Origin: Streptomyces sp. TP-A0356
GTDB taxonomy: Bacteria; Actinomycetota; Actinomycetes; Streptomycetales; Streptomycetaceae
Direction: 5' to 3'
Length of the DNA: 64,000 nucleotides
Assembly (NCBI RefSeq): GCF_001417775.1
Contig: NZ_BBZJ01000017.1
Coordinates: 310,001-374,000, forward strand
Shown here: one piece after another, positions 16,824-26,231 of the stretch
How the letters are laid out: every line of letters starts with the position of its first letter
Position numbering within the stretch: the first letter of the stretch is position 1
Notes under the pieces: model-generated
What the model was told of the DNA's origin: nothing
The model's database searches: none
What the model saw: the letters and a program-made list of their open reading frames with translations, nothing else
Position numbers and translations under genes: made by a program

Positions 16824-18302
16824 CTAGCGGCCCAGCCGGTTGGCCGTGTGGACCGCGCGCAGGACCGCCGCCGCCTTGTTGCGGCACTCGTTGTCCTCGG
16901 CGACCGGGTCGGAGTCGGCGACGATGCCCGCGCCCGCCTGGACGTACGCCGTGCCCTCCCGCAGCAGGGCCGTGCGGATCGCGATGGCGGTGTCGGAGTC
17001 GCCCGCGAAGTCGAGGTAGCCGACGCAGCCGCCGTACAACCCGCGCCGGGACGGCTCGAGTTCGTCGATGATCTGCATGGCGCGCGGCTTGGGCGCGCCG
17101 GAGAGGGTGCCGGCCGGGAAGCAGGCCGTCAGGACGTCGAAGGCCGTGCGGCCCTCGGCGACCCGGCCCGTGACGGTCGAGACGATGTGCATCACGTGGG
17201 AGTACCGCTCGACGGACATGAAGTCGACGACCTCGACCGAGCCTGGCTCGCAGACCCGTCCGAGGTCGTTGCGGCCGAGGTCGACGAGCATCAGGTGCTC
17301 GGCGCGCTCCTTGGGGTCGGCCAGCAGTTCCTCGGCGAGGGCCTGGTCCTCCTGGGGGGTCGCCCCGCGGTGCCGGGTACCGGCGATCGGGTGCACCATG
17401 GCCCGGCCGTCCTCGACCTTCACCAGCGCTTCCGGGCTGGACCCGACGACGTCGAAGCCGTCGAAGCGGAACAGGTACATGTACGGGGACGGGTTGGTGG
17501 CCCGCAGCACCCGGTAGACGTCCAACGCGCTCGCCGTGCACGGGGTTTCGAAGCGCTGCGACGGTACGACCTGGAAGGCCTCGCCCGCGCGGATGCGCTC
17601 CTTGACGTCCTCGACGGCCTCCTGGAAGTCCTTGCCGCCCCACCCGGCGGTGTACTCGGGGAGTTCGGAGGGCGGCAGGACCGCCGGGGGCTGGGCGACC
17701 GGGCGCGAGAGGTCCGCCTCCATGGCGTCCAGGCGGGCCACGGCGTCCGCGTAGGCCTCGTCGACGCCGGTGTCCAGGTCGTTGTGGTTGATCGCGTTGG
17801 CGATCAGCAGGACCGAGCCCTCCCAGTGGTCCATCACGGCGAGGTCGCTGGTGAGGAGCATGGTCAGCTCGGGCAGCCGGAGGTCGTCCCGCTCGCCGGG
17901 GCCGATCTTCTCCAGGCGGCGCACGATGTCGTAGCCCAGATAGCCCACCATGCCGCCGGTGAAGGGCGGCAGGCCATCCTGACGGGGCGTGTGCAGGGCC
18001 TCGACGGTGGCCCGGAGGGCGGCCAGCGGGTCGCCGCCGACCGGGACTCCGACGGGCGGGGCGCCGAGCCAGTGGGCGTGCCCGTCCTTCTCGGTCAGGG
18101 TGGCGGCGCTGCGGACGCCCACGAAGGAGTAGCGGGACCAGGTCCGGCCATTCTCCGCGGACTCCAGCAGGAAGGTGCCGGGGCGCTCCGCGGCGAGCTT
18201 GCGGTAGAGCGCGACCGGGGTGTCGCCGTCGGCGAGGAGCTTGCGCGTGACGGGGATGACGCGGCGGTCGGCGGCCAGCTTGCGGAACGTGTCGAGGTCC
18301 AT
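16824..18302 (-). CDS. trpE: Anthranilate synthase component I
   Basis: A 492-residue chorismate-using enzyme that makes anthranilate with ammonia delivered by a TrpG partner not found in this window. The LLES element near residue 45 forms part of the tryptophan feedback site. The catalytic half shows GGMVGYLGYD, PIAGTRHRG, HLMLVDLGRNDLGRV and ACFPAGTLSGAPKPRAM. ATG at 18302 lies 11 nt downstream of the hisI stop, so hisI and trpE are likely one transcript, linking His and Trp synthesis. Confidence 0.97.
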   Translation of the reverse strand: MDLDTFRKLAADRRVIPVTRKLLADGDTPVALYRKLAAERPGTFLLESAENGRTWSRYSFVGVRSAATLTEKDGHAHWLGAPPVGVPVGGDPLAALRATVEALHTPRQDGLPPFTGGMVGYLGYDIVRRLEKIGPGERDDLRLPELTMLLTSDLAVMDHWEGSVLLIANAINHNDLDTGVDEAYADAVARLDAMEADLSRPVAQPPAVLPPSELPEYTAGWGGKDFQEAVEDVKERIRAGEAFQVVPSQRFETPCTASALDVYRVLRATNPSPYMYLFRFDGFDVVGSSPEALVKVEDGRAMVHPIAGTRHRGATPQEDQALAEELLADPKERAEHLMLVDLGRNDLGRVCEPGSVEVVDFMSVERYSHVMHIVSTVTGRVAEGRTAFDVLTACFPAGTLSGAPKPRAMQIIDELEPSRRGLYGGCVGYLDFAGDSDTAIAIRTALLREGTAYVQAGAGIVADSDPVAEDNECRNKAAAVLRAVHTANRLGR

Positions 18303-18313
18303 GGCGGCCGACC

Positions 18314-18715
18314 CTACTGATCCGCGGAGGCCGCGCCGGACGCGGCGTCCTCGAGGAGCACGTCGGCGTCGAAGCAGGTGCGGTCACCGGTGTGGCAGGC
18401 GGCGCCCACCTGGTCCACCTTGACGAGCAGGGTGTCGGCGTCGCAGTCCAGGGCCACCGACTTCACGTACTGGACGTGGCCGGACGTATCGCCCTTCACC
18501 CAGTACTCCCGCCGGCTGCGCGACCAGTAGGTGCACCGGCCGGTCGTCAGGGTGCGCTGCAGCGCCTCGTCGTCCATCCAGCCGAGCATCAGCACCTCAC
18601 CGGTGTCGTACTGCTGGGCGATCGCGGGGAGCAGCCCGTCGGCGCCGCGCTTGAGACGCGCCGCGATCTCGGGGTCCAGGCCACTGGGCCTGCTGGGCGG
18701 AGGCGTGCTGGTCAT
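18314..18715 (-). CDS. hisI: Phosphoribosyl-AMP cyclohydrolase
   Basis: A 133-residue enzyme for the third step of histidine synthesis. The metal and active-site motifs are in [30 protein letters not shown] and the Cys/His pair of [12 protein letters not shown]. The HisE pyrophosphohydrolase domain is absent, as usual in Actinobacteria where hisE is separate. The ATG at 18715 was chosen over the ATG three codons upstream by similarity of the [12 protein letters not shown] start. It stands apart from the main his operon and directly precedes trpE. Confidence 0.95.
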   Translation of the reverse strand: MTSTPPPSRPSGLDPEIAARLKRGADGLLPAIAQQYDTGEVLMLGWMDDEALQRTLTTGRCTYWSRSRREYWVKGDTSGHVQYVKSVALDCDADTLLVKVDQVGAACHTGDRTCFDADVLLEDAASGAASADQ

Positions 18716-18786
18716 GCCGACCATTGTGCCGCGCCGCACCGGCCTCCCCGGCCACCCGCCCGGTGGGCGGACCGTGTCCCCGGTCG

Positions 18787-18792
18787 TACGCT
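18787..18792 (+). promoter_or_regulatory. Likely -10 for a leaderless TIGR03085 transcript
   Basis: TACGCT fits TANNNT, with six nt between it and the ATG at 18799. No ribosome site precedes the ATG. The expected transcription start therefore falls on or beside the A of the start codon. Confidence 0.5.
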
Positions 18793-18798
18793 GACTGC

Positions 18799-19434
18799 AT
18801 GTCGACCCATGCGAAGCGTGAACGACTTCTTCTCGCCGACCTGTTGGAGGCCACGGGCCCGGACGCCTCCACGCTGTGCGAGGGCTGGACCACCCGTGAC
18901 CTGGCCGCGCACGTGGTCGTGCGCGAGCGGCGCCCGGACGCCGCCGGGGGCATCCTCGTCAAGCAGCTCGCGCCGCGCCTGGAGCGGGTGATGGCGGAGT
19001 TCACCGAGAAGCCCTACGAGGAGCTGATCCAGCTCATCCGTACGGGTCCACCGCGGTTCTCGCCGTTCGCCCTGAAGCAGATCGACGAGATGTCGAACAC
19101 CGTCGAGTTCTACGTCCACACCGAGGACGTACGCCGGGCGCAGCCCGACTGGACGCCGCGTGAGCTGGACCCGGTGTTCCAGGACGCGCTGTGGTCGCGG
19201 CTGGAGCGGACCGCCCGGCTGACCGGCCGGGCCGCGCCGACGGGCCTGGTGCTGCGCCGTCCGGACGGGCAGACGGCGGTCGCGCACCGGGGCACGCCGG
19301 TGGTGACGGCAACCGGCGAGCCCTCGGAGCTGCTGATGTTCTCGCTCGGGCGGCAGCGGGTGGCGGACGTGGCACTGGAGGGCGACAAGGAAGCGATCAC
19401 GACGCTGCGCGAGGCGAAGGAACTGGGCATCTGA
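18799..19434 (+). CDS. TIGR03085-family protein, mycothiol-transferase-like (DinB fold)
   Basis: A 211-residue protein of the TIGR03085 group within the MDMPI/DinB-like superfamily. The N-terminus ([20 protein letters not shown]) and [21 protein letters not shown] match, including the His that is usually a metal ligand. [16 protein letters not shown] carries further conserved His/Asp residues. The enzymes of this fold use mycothiol as cofactor or transfer partner, but the substrate of this group is unknown. It lies on the plus strand between two minus-strand his/trp blocks and probably has its own leaderless promoter. Confidence 0.82.
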   Translation: MSTHAKRERLLLADLLEATGPDASTLCEGWTTRDLAAHVVVRERRPDAAGGILVKQLAPRLERVMAEFTEKPYEELIQLIRTGPPRFSPFALKQIDEMSNTVEFYVHTEDVRRAQPDWTPRELDPVFQDALWSRLERTARLTGRAAPTGLVLRRPDGQTAVAHRGTPVVTATGEPSELLMFSLGRQRVADVALEGDKEAITTLREAKELGI

Positions 19435-19454
19435 GCCGGCGCCTCAGCGGGGAA

Positions 19455-19480
19455 CCCCGGCCACCGTCGGGTGACCGGGG
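19455..19480. terminator. Bidirectional terminator between TIGR03085 gene and hisF
   Basis: CCCCGGcCACC - gtc - GGGTGaCCGGGG forms a stem with a single mismatch. It lies between converging genes, 21 nt after the TIGR03085 stop and 19 nt beyond the hisF stop. Confidence 0.75.
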
Positions 19481-19498
19481 CTCAAGCCGGGCGTGGTG

Positions 19499-20254
19499 TC
19501 ACCGGACCGGGTGTCCCGCCGCTCTCAGTGACTCCTTCACCTCGCCGATCCGCAGGTCCCCGAAGTGGAACACGGAGGCCGCCAGTACCGCGTCCGCGCC
19601 CGCGGCGACGGCCGGCGGGAAGTCGGCCAGCTTGCCCGCGCCGCCCGACGCGATGACCGGGACGGTCACGTGCTTGCGTACGGCCGCGATCATCTCCAGG
19701 TCGTAGCCGTCCTTGGTGCCGTCGGCGTCCATCGAGTTCAGCAGGATCTCGCCCGCGCCCAGCTCGGCGGCCCGGTGCGCCCACTCGATCGCGTCCAGGC
19801 CGGTGCCCCGGCGCCCGCCGTGCGTCGTCACCTCGAAGCCCCCGGACGGAGTCCTGCGCGCGTCCACGGACAGGACCAGCACCTGGCGCCCGAAACGCTC
19901 GGCGATCTCCCGGATCAGGTCCGGGCGGGCGATCGCGGCCGTGTTCACGCCGACCTTGTCGGCGCCCGCGCGCAGCAACCTGTCCACGTCCTCGGCCGTA
20001 CGGACGCCGCCGCCGACGGTCAGCGGGATGAACACCTGCTCGGCGGTGCGGCGCACCACGTCGTACGTCGTCTCGCGGTTGCCCGAGGACGCGGTGATGT
20101 CCAGGAACGTCAGCTCGTCGGCGCCCTCGGCGTCGTACACCTTGGCCATCTCGACGGGGTCGCCCGCGTCGCGCAGGTTCTGGAAGTTGACGCCCTTGAC
20201 GACCCGGCCGTTGTCCACGTCCAGGCAGGGGATGACTCGGACCGCCAGGGTCAT
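19499..20254 (-). CDS. hisF: Imidazole glycerol phosphate synthase, cyclase subunit
   Basis: A 251-residue TIM barrel that with HisH makes imidazole glycerol phosphate and AICAR. The catalytic aspartates are in [15 protein letters not shown] (D11) and [15 protein letters not shown]. It begins [12 protein letters not shown] at ATG 20254, overlapping the ridA stop as ATGA. It ends the his operon, followed by a terminator. HisH is encoded three genes upstream on the same transcript. Confidence 0.98.
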   Translation of the reverse strand: MTLAVRVIPCLDVDNGRVVKGVNFQNLRDAGDPVEMAKVYDAEGADELTFLDITASSGNRETTYDVVRRTAEQVFIPLTVGGGVRTAEDVDRLLRAGADKVGVNTAAIARPDLIREIAERFGRQVLVLSVDARRTPSGGFEVTTHGGRRGTGLDAIEWAHRAAELGAGEILLNSMDADGTKDGYDLEMIAAVRKHVTVPVIASGGAGKLADFPPAVAAGADAVLAASVFHFGDLRIGEVKESLRAAGHPVR

Positions 20255-20655
20255 GAATCCACGGCTCCTCTGAATGCTTCTAGTTCCACCGACACCAGGA
20301 CGCGCGGGTCGACGAAGCCGTCCACGACCAGCAGGGTCGCGGCCGGGCGCACGGAGTCGAACAGCTCCTTGTGGGCCCGGCCCACCTCGTCGACGTCCCG
20401 CGGATGCGCCAGGTACATCCGGGTACGGATCACGGACTCGACGCCGAGCCCGAACTCGCCGATCGCCTCGACCGCGGTGGTGAAGGCGACCTTGGCCTGC
20501 TCGTACGGGTCGCCCTCCCCGTACAGCACCGGGCCGCGGAAGGCCGTCGTGCCCGCCACCAGCACGCGGTCGCCCGCCGCGACGGCCCGAGCGAAACCGA
20601 AGGAGTCTTCCCAGGGATTTCCGCTCTGCACGCGCCGCACGGCTTCGGACGTCAT
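20251..20655 (-). CDS. RidA-family enamine/imine deaminase
   Basis: A 134-residue Rid-family protein. Family members hydrolyse reactive enamine or imine intermediates released by PLP enzymes and so protect other enzymes. The family pattern is seen in the [20 protein letters not shown] strand and in VIRTRMYL, whose first Arg is the usual ligand for the substrate carboxylate. It is coupled on both sides by ATGA overlaps, to priA before and hisF after. Placement inside the his operon suggests a housekeeping role linked to amino-acid synthesis, not a dedicated His step; that is inference. Confidence 0.85.
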   Translation of the reverse strand: MTSEAVRRVQSGNPWEDSFGFARAVAAGDRVLVAGTTAFRGPVLYGEGDPYEQAKVAFTTAVEAIGEFGLGVESVIRTRMYLAHPRDVDEVGRAHKELFDSVRPAATLLVVDGFVDPRVLVSVELEAFRGAVDS

Positions 20656-21377
20656 GACGACACAGCCTCCAAGGCCTCTTCCAGGGTGAACGCCCTCGCG
20701 TACAGGGCCTTCCCTACGATGGCGCCCTCGACACCGAGCGGGACGAGGTCGGCGATCGCCCGCAGGTCGTCCAGGGACGACACGCCGCCGGAGGCCACGA
20801 CCGGGCGGTCGGTGGCGGCGCAGACGTTCCTCAGCAGCTCCAGGTTCGGGCCCTGGAGCGTGCCGTCCTTGGCGATGTCGGTGACCACGTACCGCGCGCA
20901 GCCCTCCTTGTCGAGGCGCTCCAGCGTCTCGTAGAGGTCACCGCCGTCGCGGGTCCAGCCACGGCCGCGCAGGGTGGTGCCGCGTACGTCGAGGCCGACC
21001 GCGATCTTGTCACCGTGCTCGGCGATCACCTTGGCGACCCACTCCGGGGTCTCCAGGGCAGCCGTGCCGAGGTTCACGCGGGTGCAGCCGGTGGCGAGGG
21101 CGGCGGCCAGGGTGTCGTCGTCGCGGATGCCGCCGGACAGCTCCACCTTGATGTCCATCGCCTTGGCCACCTGCGCGATCAGCTCACGGTTGTCGCCGGT
21201 GCCGAACGCGGCGTCCAGGTCGACCAGGTGCAGCCACTCGGCGCCCGCCCGCTGCCAGGCGAGGGCGGCCTCCAGCGGGGAGCCGTACGAGGTCTCCGTA
21301 CCGGACTCGCCGTGCACGAGGCGGACGGCCTGGCCGTCGCGGACGTCGACGGCGGGGAGGAGTTCGAGCTTGGCCAT
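20652..21377 (-). CDS. priA: Bifunctional HisA/TrpF isomerase PriA
   Basis: A 241-residue TIM barrel that isomerises both ProFAR (His pathway) and phosphoribosylanthranilate (Trp pathway). The catalytic Asp pair expected for PriA is present at D11 ([12 protein letters not shown]) and D130 (GLDVRGTTL), with S81 in the ELSGG loop that distinguishes PriA from single-function HisA. The region [13 protein letters not shown] carries the phosphate-binding motif. No trpF is visible in the nearby trp genes, supporting the dual role. It starts three nt after hisH. Confidence 0.96.
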   Translation of the reverse strand: MAKLELLPAVDVRDGQAVRLVHGESGTETSYGSPLEAALAWQRAGAEWLHLVDLDAAFGTGDNRELIAQVAKAMDIKVELSGGIRDDDTLAAALATGCTRVNLGTAALETPEWVAKVIAEHGDKIAVGLDVRGTTLRGRGWTRDGGDLYETLERLDKEGCARYVVTDIAKDGTLQGPNLELLRNVCAATDRPVVASGGVSSLDDLRAIADLVPLGVEGAIVGKALYARAFTLEEALEAVSS

Positions 21378-21380
21378 GGT

Positions 21381-22028
21381 CTACAGGGTTCCGATCCAGT
21401 TGGTGAGCAGCTGCGCTCCGGCGTCGCCGGACTTCTCGGGGTGGAACTGCGTGGCCCACAGGGCGCCGTTCTCGACGGCCGCCACGAAGGACTTGCCGTG
21501 GGTCGACCAGGTCACCTTGGGCGCGTGCAGCATCGGGCTGTGCGTCTCCAGCTGCCAGTCGTGGACGGCGTAGGAGTGCACGAAGTAGAAGCGCGCGTCC
21601 GGGTCGAGACCGGCGAACAGTTCGGAGTCGGCCGGTGCCTCGACGGTGTTCCAGCCCATGTGGGGCACGACGTCGGCCTGGAGCGGCCCGACCGTGCCGG
21701 GCCACTCGTCGAGGCCCTCGCTCTCGACGCCGTGCTCGATGCCGCGGGCGAACAGGATCTGCATGCCGACGCAGATGCCCATCACCGGGCGACCGCCCGC
21801 CAGGCGACGGCCGATGATCCAGTCGCCGCGCGCGCCGCGCAGTCCCTGCATACAGGCGGCGAAGGCGCCGACGCCCGGCACCAGCAGGCCGTCCGCGTTC
21901 ATGGCCTTGTCGAAGTCGCGGGTGATCTCGACATCGGCTCCCGCGCGGGCGAGGGCACGCTCCGCGGAGCGGACGTTGCCGAAGCCGTAGTCGAAGACGA
22001 CGACGCTCTTGGCGGCGCTCAATTCCAC
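21381..22028 (-). CDS. hisH: Imidazole glycerol phosphate synthase, glutaminase subunit
   Basis: A 215-residue class I glutamine amidotransferase feeding ammonia to HisF. The triad is visible: Cys in MGICVGMQ (about C86) and the His/Glu pair in TQFHPEKSG. The oxyanion and P-loop regions PGVGAF and [13 protein letters not shown] are intact. GTG at 22028 gives the usual [14 protein letters not shown] start and overlaps the small upstream membrane gene by ten nt. The G-rich ribosome site is close to the start codon, so the exact start is somewhat uncertain. Confidence 0.95.
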   Translation of the reverse strand: MELSAAKSVVVFDYGFGNVRSAERALARAGADVEITRDFDKAMNADGLLVPGVGAFAACMQGLRGARGDWIIGRRLAGGRPVMGICVGMQILFARGIEHGVESEGLDEWPGTVGPLQADVVPHMGWNTVEAPADSELFAGLDPDARFYFVHSYAVHDWQLETHSPMLHAPKVTWSTHGKSFVAAVENGALWATQFHPEKSGDAGAQLLTNWIGTL

Positions 22029-22183
22029 ACCCCCAGCCGCAGGACGCCCGCGACGAGACACAGCGCCGCGCCGATGGAGAGCAGCACGACGAGGCTCGTC
22101 GGCATCTTCTGCTTGACGAAGGAGATGATCCCGCCGACCAGGAAGAGGCCGACGACGATCAGAGCGGTCGACGTCCCGTTCAC
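22019..22183 (-). CDS. Small membrane protein of the his operon
   Basis: A 54-residue protein with two hydrophobic helices ([18 protein letters not shown] and [20 protein letters not shown]) split by a short KQK loop. GTG at 22183 overlaps the hisB stop as GTGA, and its stop overlaps hisH, so it is translated within the operon. Similar small proteins occur at this position in other Streptomyces (from memory). No function is known; it is not a recognised His enzyme. Confidence 0.75.
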   Translation of the reverse strand: MNGTSTALIVVGLFLVGGIISFVKQKMPTSLVVLLSIGAALCLVAGVLRLGVWN

Positions 22184-22773
22184 AGCGCGCCCTTCGTGGA
22201 GGGAAGGATCCCGGCCGCGCGCGGATCTCGCTCGCTGGCGTAGCGCAGGGCCCGGGCCAGCGCCTTGAACTGGCACTCCACGATGTGGTGCGCGTTGCGT
22301 CCGTACGGCACGTGCACGTGCAGCGCGATCTGGGCCTGGGCGACGAAGGACTCCAGTATGTGCCGGGTCATCGTGGTGTCGTACTCGCCGATCATCGGCG
22401 CCATGTTCTCCGGCTCGGTGTGCACCAGGTACGGGCGGCCGGACAGGTCCACGGTGACCTGGGCGAGCGACTCGTCCAGCGGGACCGTGCAGTTGCCGAA
22501 GCGGTAGATCCCCACCTTGTCGCCGAGCGCCTGCTTGAAGGCGGCGCCGAGCGCGAGGGCGGTGTCCTCGATGGTGTGGTGCGAGTCGATGTGCAGGTCG
22601 CCCTCGGTCTTCACGGTCAGGTCGAACAGACCGTGCCGGCCGAGCTGGTCGAGCATGTGGTCGTAGAAGCCGACACCCGTCGCGATGTCGGTCCTACCGG
22701 TGCCGTCGAGGTCGATCTCGACGACGACCGAGGTCTCCTTGGTGGTGCGCTCCACGCGCCCTACGCGGTTCAT
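22180..22773 (-). CDS. hisB: Imidazole glycerol phosphate dehydratase
   Basis: A 197-residue Mn-dependent dehydratase for the sixth His step, single-domain form without the phosphatase found in enterobacteria. The metal-binding motifs are [32 protein letters not shown] and [22 protein letters not shown] at 22773 overlaps the hisC stop as ATGA. It ends with an overlap into the small membrane gene. Confidence 0.98.
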   Translation of the reverse strand: MNRVGRVERTTKETSVVVEIDLDGTGRTDIATGVGFYDHMLDQLGRHGLFDLTVKTEGDLHIDSHHTIEDTALALGAAFKQALGDKVGIYRFGNCTVPLDESLAQVTVDLSGRPYLVHTEPENMAPMIGEYDTTMTRHILESFVAQAQIALHVHVPYGRNAHHIVECQFKALARALRYASERDPRAAGILPSTKGAL

Positions 22774-23876
22774 GCGCTCTGCTCCTTCTTCAGTTCACGG
22801 ACCGCGTCGAGGAACGCGTCGTTCTCCTCCGGGGTTCCGGCGCTGACCCGTAGCCACCCCGGTACGCCGTTGTCCCGGACCAGGACGCCCCGGTCGAGGA
22901 TCTTCCGCCAGGCCTCCTGGGCGTCGGCGAACCGCCCGAACTGCACGAAGTTGGCATCGGACGCGGTGACGTCGTAACCGATCGCGCGCAGCTCGGCGAC
23001 CAGCCGGTCGCGCTCGGACTTCAGCTGCTCGACGTACTTCAGCAGTGTGTCGGTGTGCTCCAGGGCGGCCAGGGCGGTCGCCTGGGTGATCGCCGACAGG
23101 TGGTACGGCAGCCGTACGAGCTGGACGGCGTCCACGACCGCCGGGTGCGCGGCGAGATAGCCGAGGCGGAGGCCGGCCGCCCCGAACGCCTTCGACATCG
23201 TCCGCGAGACGACGAGATTCGGCCGACCTTCGATGAGGGGCAGCAGCGAGTCGCCGTGGCTGAACTCGATGTACGCCTCGTCCACGATGACCATGGACGG
23301 CTTCGCGGCCTGCGCGGCCTCGTACAGGGCGAGGACCGTCTCGGCGGGGACCGCGTTGCCCGTGGGGTTGTTGGGGGTCGTGATGAAGACGACGTCCGGC
23401 CGGTTCTCGGCGATCGCCTGCTCGGCGGCGGCGAGGCCGATCGTGAAGTCCTCGTTGCGGGGGCCCGCGATCCAGCCGGTGCCCGTGCCGCGCGCGATGA
23501 GCGCGTGCATCGAGTACGACGGCTCGAAGCCGATCGCCGTGCGGCCCGGTCCGCCGAAGGTCTGCAGCAGCTGCTGGATGATCTCGTTGGAGCCGTTGGC
23601 CGCCCAGACGTTCTCGGGGCCGACCTCGTGCCTGCCGGTCTTCGTCAGATACTCGGCGAGCTTCGTGCGCAGTTCGACCGCGTCCCGGTCCGGGTAGCGG
23701 TTGAGGTCGCGGGCGGCCTCGCGCACGCGCTCGGCGATCCGCTCCACCAGCGGCTCGGGCAGCGGGTAGGGGTTCTCGTTGGTGTTCAGCCGTACGGGGA
23801 CGTCCAGCTGGGGCGCGCCGTAGGGGGACTTGCCGCGCAGCTCGTCCCGTACGGGGAGATCGTCGATTCCGGTCAC
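22770..23876 (-). CDS. hisC: Histidinol-phosphate aminotransferase
   Basis: A 368-residue fold-type I PLP aminotransferase. Motifs are [37 protein letters not shown] and the PLP lysine in [17 protein letters not shown] (about residue 225). The C-terminal Arg that binds substrate is in [17 protein letters not shown] at 23876 overlaps the hisD stop as GTGA. It is the second gene of the coupled his operon. Confidence 0.98.
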   Translation of the reverse strand: MTGIDDLPVRDELRGKSPYGAPQLDVPVRLNTNENPYPLPEPLVERIAERVREAARDLNRYPDRDAVELRTKLAEYLTKTGRHEVGPENVWAANGSNEIIQQLLQTFGGPGRTAIGFEPSYSMHALIARGTGTGWIAGPRNEDFTIGLAAAEQAIAENRPDVVFITTPNNPTGNAVPAETVLALYEAAQAAKPSMVIVDEAYIEFSHGDSLLPLIEGRPNLVVSRTMSKAFGAAGLRLGYLAAHPAVVDAVQLVRLPYHLSAITQATALAALEHTDTLLKYVEQLKSERDRLVAELRAIGYDVTASDANFVQFGRFADAQEAWRKILDRGVLVRDNGVPGWLRVSAGTPEENDAFLDAVRELKKEQSA

Positions 23877-25198
23877 TTGCTTTCGGGCACCTTCCAACCG
23901 AACCTGGCCTTGATCGCCGCGCCGTGCGCCGGCAGGTCCTCCGCGTCCGCGAGCGTCACCACGTGGTGCGCGACCTCGGCCAGCGCGTCCCTGGTGTAGT
24001 CGACGATGTGGATGCCGCGCAGGAAGGACTGGACGGACAGACCCGAGGAGTGGCAGGCGCAGCCCCCGGTCGGCAGCACGTGGTTCGAGCCGGCCGCGTA
24101 GTCGCCCAGCGAGACCGGCGCCCAGGGACCGACGAAGATCGCGCCCGCGTTCCGCACCCGGTCGGCGACCGCGGCGGCGTCCGCCGTCTGGATCTCCAGG
24201 TGCTCGGCGCCGTACGCGTCGACCACCCTGAGGCCCTCGTCGACGCCGTCGACCAGCACGATCGCGGACTGCTTGCCCGCGAGCGCCGGGCGGATCCGGT
24301 CCTCGATGTGCTTGGTGGCCTCGACCTGCGGCTCCAGCTCCTTCTCCACGGCGTCCGCCAGCTCGACCGAGTCGGTGACGAGGACGGCGGCCGCCAGCGG
24401 GTCGTGCTCGGCCTGGCTGATCAGGTCCGAGGCCACGTGCACTGGGTCGGCGGTCTCGTCCGCGAGGATCGCGATCTCGGTGGGACCGGCCTCGGTGTCG
24501 ATGCCGATCCTGCCGGTGAAGTAGCGCTTGGCCGCGGCGACCCAGATGTTGCCGGGGCCGGTGACCATGTTGGCGGGCGGGCAGGACTCGGTGCCGTAGG
24601 CGAACATGGCCACGGCGGTCGCGCCGCCGGCCGCGTACACCTCGTCGACGCCCAGCAGTGCGCACGCGGCGAGGATCGTCGGATGCGGCAGACCACCGAA
24701 CTCGGCCTGGGCCGGGGAGGAGAGGGCGATCGACTCGACGCCGGCCTCCTGCGCGGGCACGACGTTCATGATCACCGACGACGGGTACACGGACCGGCCA
24801 CCGGGCGCGTACAGCCCGACGCGCTCCACCGGCACCCACTTCTCGGTGACCGAGCCGCCGGGCACGACCTGGGTGGTGTGCGCGGTGCGGCGCTGCTCAC
24901 GGTGGACGAGCCGGGCGCGGCGGATGGACTCCTCCAGGGCCGCGCGCACGGCCGGGTCGAGCCGGTCCAGCGCCTCGCTGAGCGCCTCGGCCGGAACCCG
25001 TACGGATGCGAGCCGCACACCGTCGAACTTCTCCGCGAAGTCGATCAGCGCCGCGTCGCCCCGATGATGCACGGCTTCGCAGATCGGACGCACCTTCTCC
25101 AGGGCGGCCTGAACGTCGAAGTCGGCTCGGGGCAGCAGGTCGCGCAGGGCGGGGCCCTCGGGGAGGGCGTCGCCGCGCAGATCGATTCGGGAGATCAC
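23873..25198 (-). CDS. hisD: Histidinol dehydrogenase
   Basis: A 441-residue NAD- and Zn-dependent enzyme for the last two steps of His synthesis, and the first gene of the operon. It begins [20 protein letters not shown]. Conserved regions include [53 protein letters not shown] and the Zn/base region [23 protein letters not shown] at 25198 has GGGGC a few nt upstream; a -10-like GAGAAT also lies seven nt upstream, so a near-leaderless transcript is possible. A perfect inverted repeat lies 41-59 nt upstream. Confidence 0.97.
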   Translation of the reverse strand: MISRIDLRGDALPEGPALRDLLPRADFDVQAALEKVRPICEAVHHRGDAALIDFAEKFDGVRLASVRVPAEALSEALDRLDPAVRAALEESIRRARLVHREQRRTAHTTQVVPGGSVTEKWVPVERVGLYAPGGRSVYPSSVIMNVVPAQEAGVESIALSSPAQAEFGGLPHPTILAACALLGVDEVYAAGGATAVAMFAYGTESCPPANMVTGPGNIWVAAAKRYFTGRIGIDTEAGPTEIAILADETADPVHVASDLISQAEHDPLAAAVLVTDSVELADAVEKELEPQVEATKHIEDRIRPALAGKQSAIVLVDGVDEGLRVVDAYGAEHLEIQTADAAAVADRVRNAGAIFVGPWAPVSLGDYAAGSNHVLPTGGCACHSSGLSVQSFLRGIHIVDYTRDALAEVAHHVVTLADAEDLPAHGAAIKARFGWKVPESK

Positions 25199-25238
25199 AG
25201 CCCCAATTCTCTCAGACGGCACGGGCCCGTCGGACGCC

Positions 25239-25257
25239 CGTATCAGTGGCTGATACG
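25239..25257. promoter_or_regulatory. Candidate his-operon operator
   Basis: CGTATCAG - TGG - CTGATACG is a perfect 8-bp inverted repeat with a 3-bp spacer, 41-59 nt upstream of hisD, where a -35 element would lie. It is A/T-rich relative to its surroundings. The regulator is not known. Confidence 0.5.
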
Positions 25258-25439
25258 CAGCGTGTCCGGTCGAGTGGGCCACGTGGCGGAGGCCGTCGAA
25301 TCCGACGGCTTGTGGGACACGGGTCGCGGGCCGCTCACGACGTCCCGTCCCCCATCGCCCAGGACGGAAGCCGACACCCGGGTCGGCGTGTCGGAGCCAT
25401 GGGGTCCGGCAGCGCGCGGGTTCGGGGACGGGAGCGGCG

Positions 25440-25800
25440 GTCCGAGGGTGCGCGTTGCGCATGTCGGGGGCGGGGGTCCGGGCGACGCGTGTCGAGGGGC
25501 CGAGGGTGCGCGTGTCGGCGCGGGGCGAGGGTCCGGGCGAGCGCCTGTCGAGCCGGACGCCGTGGTCCGGAGGTCCGCGTGTCGGGGCGGGGCGAGGGTC
25601 CGGGCGAGCGCCTGTCGAGCCGGACGCCGTGGTCCGAGGGTGCCCCTGTCGGAGGCGGGGCGGTGTCCGGGCGAGCGCCGAGGGTGCCCGTGTCGGAGGC
25701 GGGGGCGGGGGTCCGGGCAGGCGTCGGGGCCGGAGGCGGGGCGGGGGTCCGGGCGAGCGGGCGTCGGGGGCGGGGACGGCGGTCCGGGCCGAGGGCGGCG
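25440..25800. repeat. GC-rich minisatellite upstream of the his operon
   Basis: Units of the type gggtccgggcgagcg followed by tgtcggaggcggggcg repeat with variation. Two 67-bp copies at 25511-25577 and 25578-25644 differ at few positions (both contain cctgtcgagccggacgccgt). The repeats become shorter and less regular to the right. Simple Pro/Ala/Arg peptides in open frames are a by-product. Confidence 0.85.
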
Positions 25801-26231
25801 ACCAGTGCATCTACGCCGGAGCCGGGATCACTGATCGGGCCGCGTGTGCCGGAACGGGACGCGGTGGTCCGGGCAGGCCGACTGACCGGTGACAGCCAGA
25901 GCCGGTAACGGGGGGCGGGCGACGAGTGCGGAACCGGTGCCGGGGGACAGGTGCGCCCGTCGGAGGCCGGGCCGGGGTTCACGCGGCACCCGGTGGAGCC
26001 CGGGCCGTTGATCGGTACGCGCTCGCCGAAGACCGGGCCCGAGAGCGAAGCGCGGGTGCGCGCGGCGTGCCGTGGCCGGATCCGGTTGTTCGGGCGGCGT
26101 GGCCCGTGGCCGGATCCGGTGGCTGATACCGCACCCGGAAGATCGCCTTCACCATTAGCGTTCGACCCGTCACCCAGCGGGCATGAACGGTCGTACGAAA
26201 CCCGCGAGTAGCTGGGGAGGAAGGAAGAGCC

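Larger units (their letters stand above)
25199..26231. other. Repeat-rich spacer between hisD and the next plus-strand gene
   Basis: About 1 kb between divergent genes. It holds the palindrome at 25239-25257, the minisatellite at 25440-25800, a 16-bp direct repeat cgtggccggatccggt at 26071 and 26105 (34-bp spacing), and a half-site gtggctgatac at 26119 that copies one arm of the his palindrome. The ribosome site GGGGAGGAAGGAAG lies at its right end. No credible gene was found. Confidence 0.6.
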
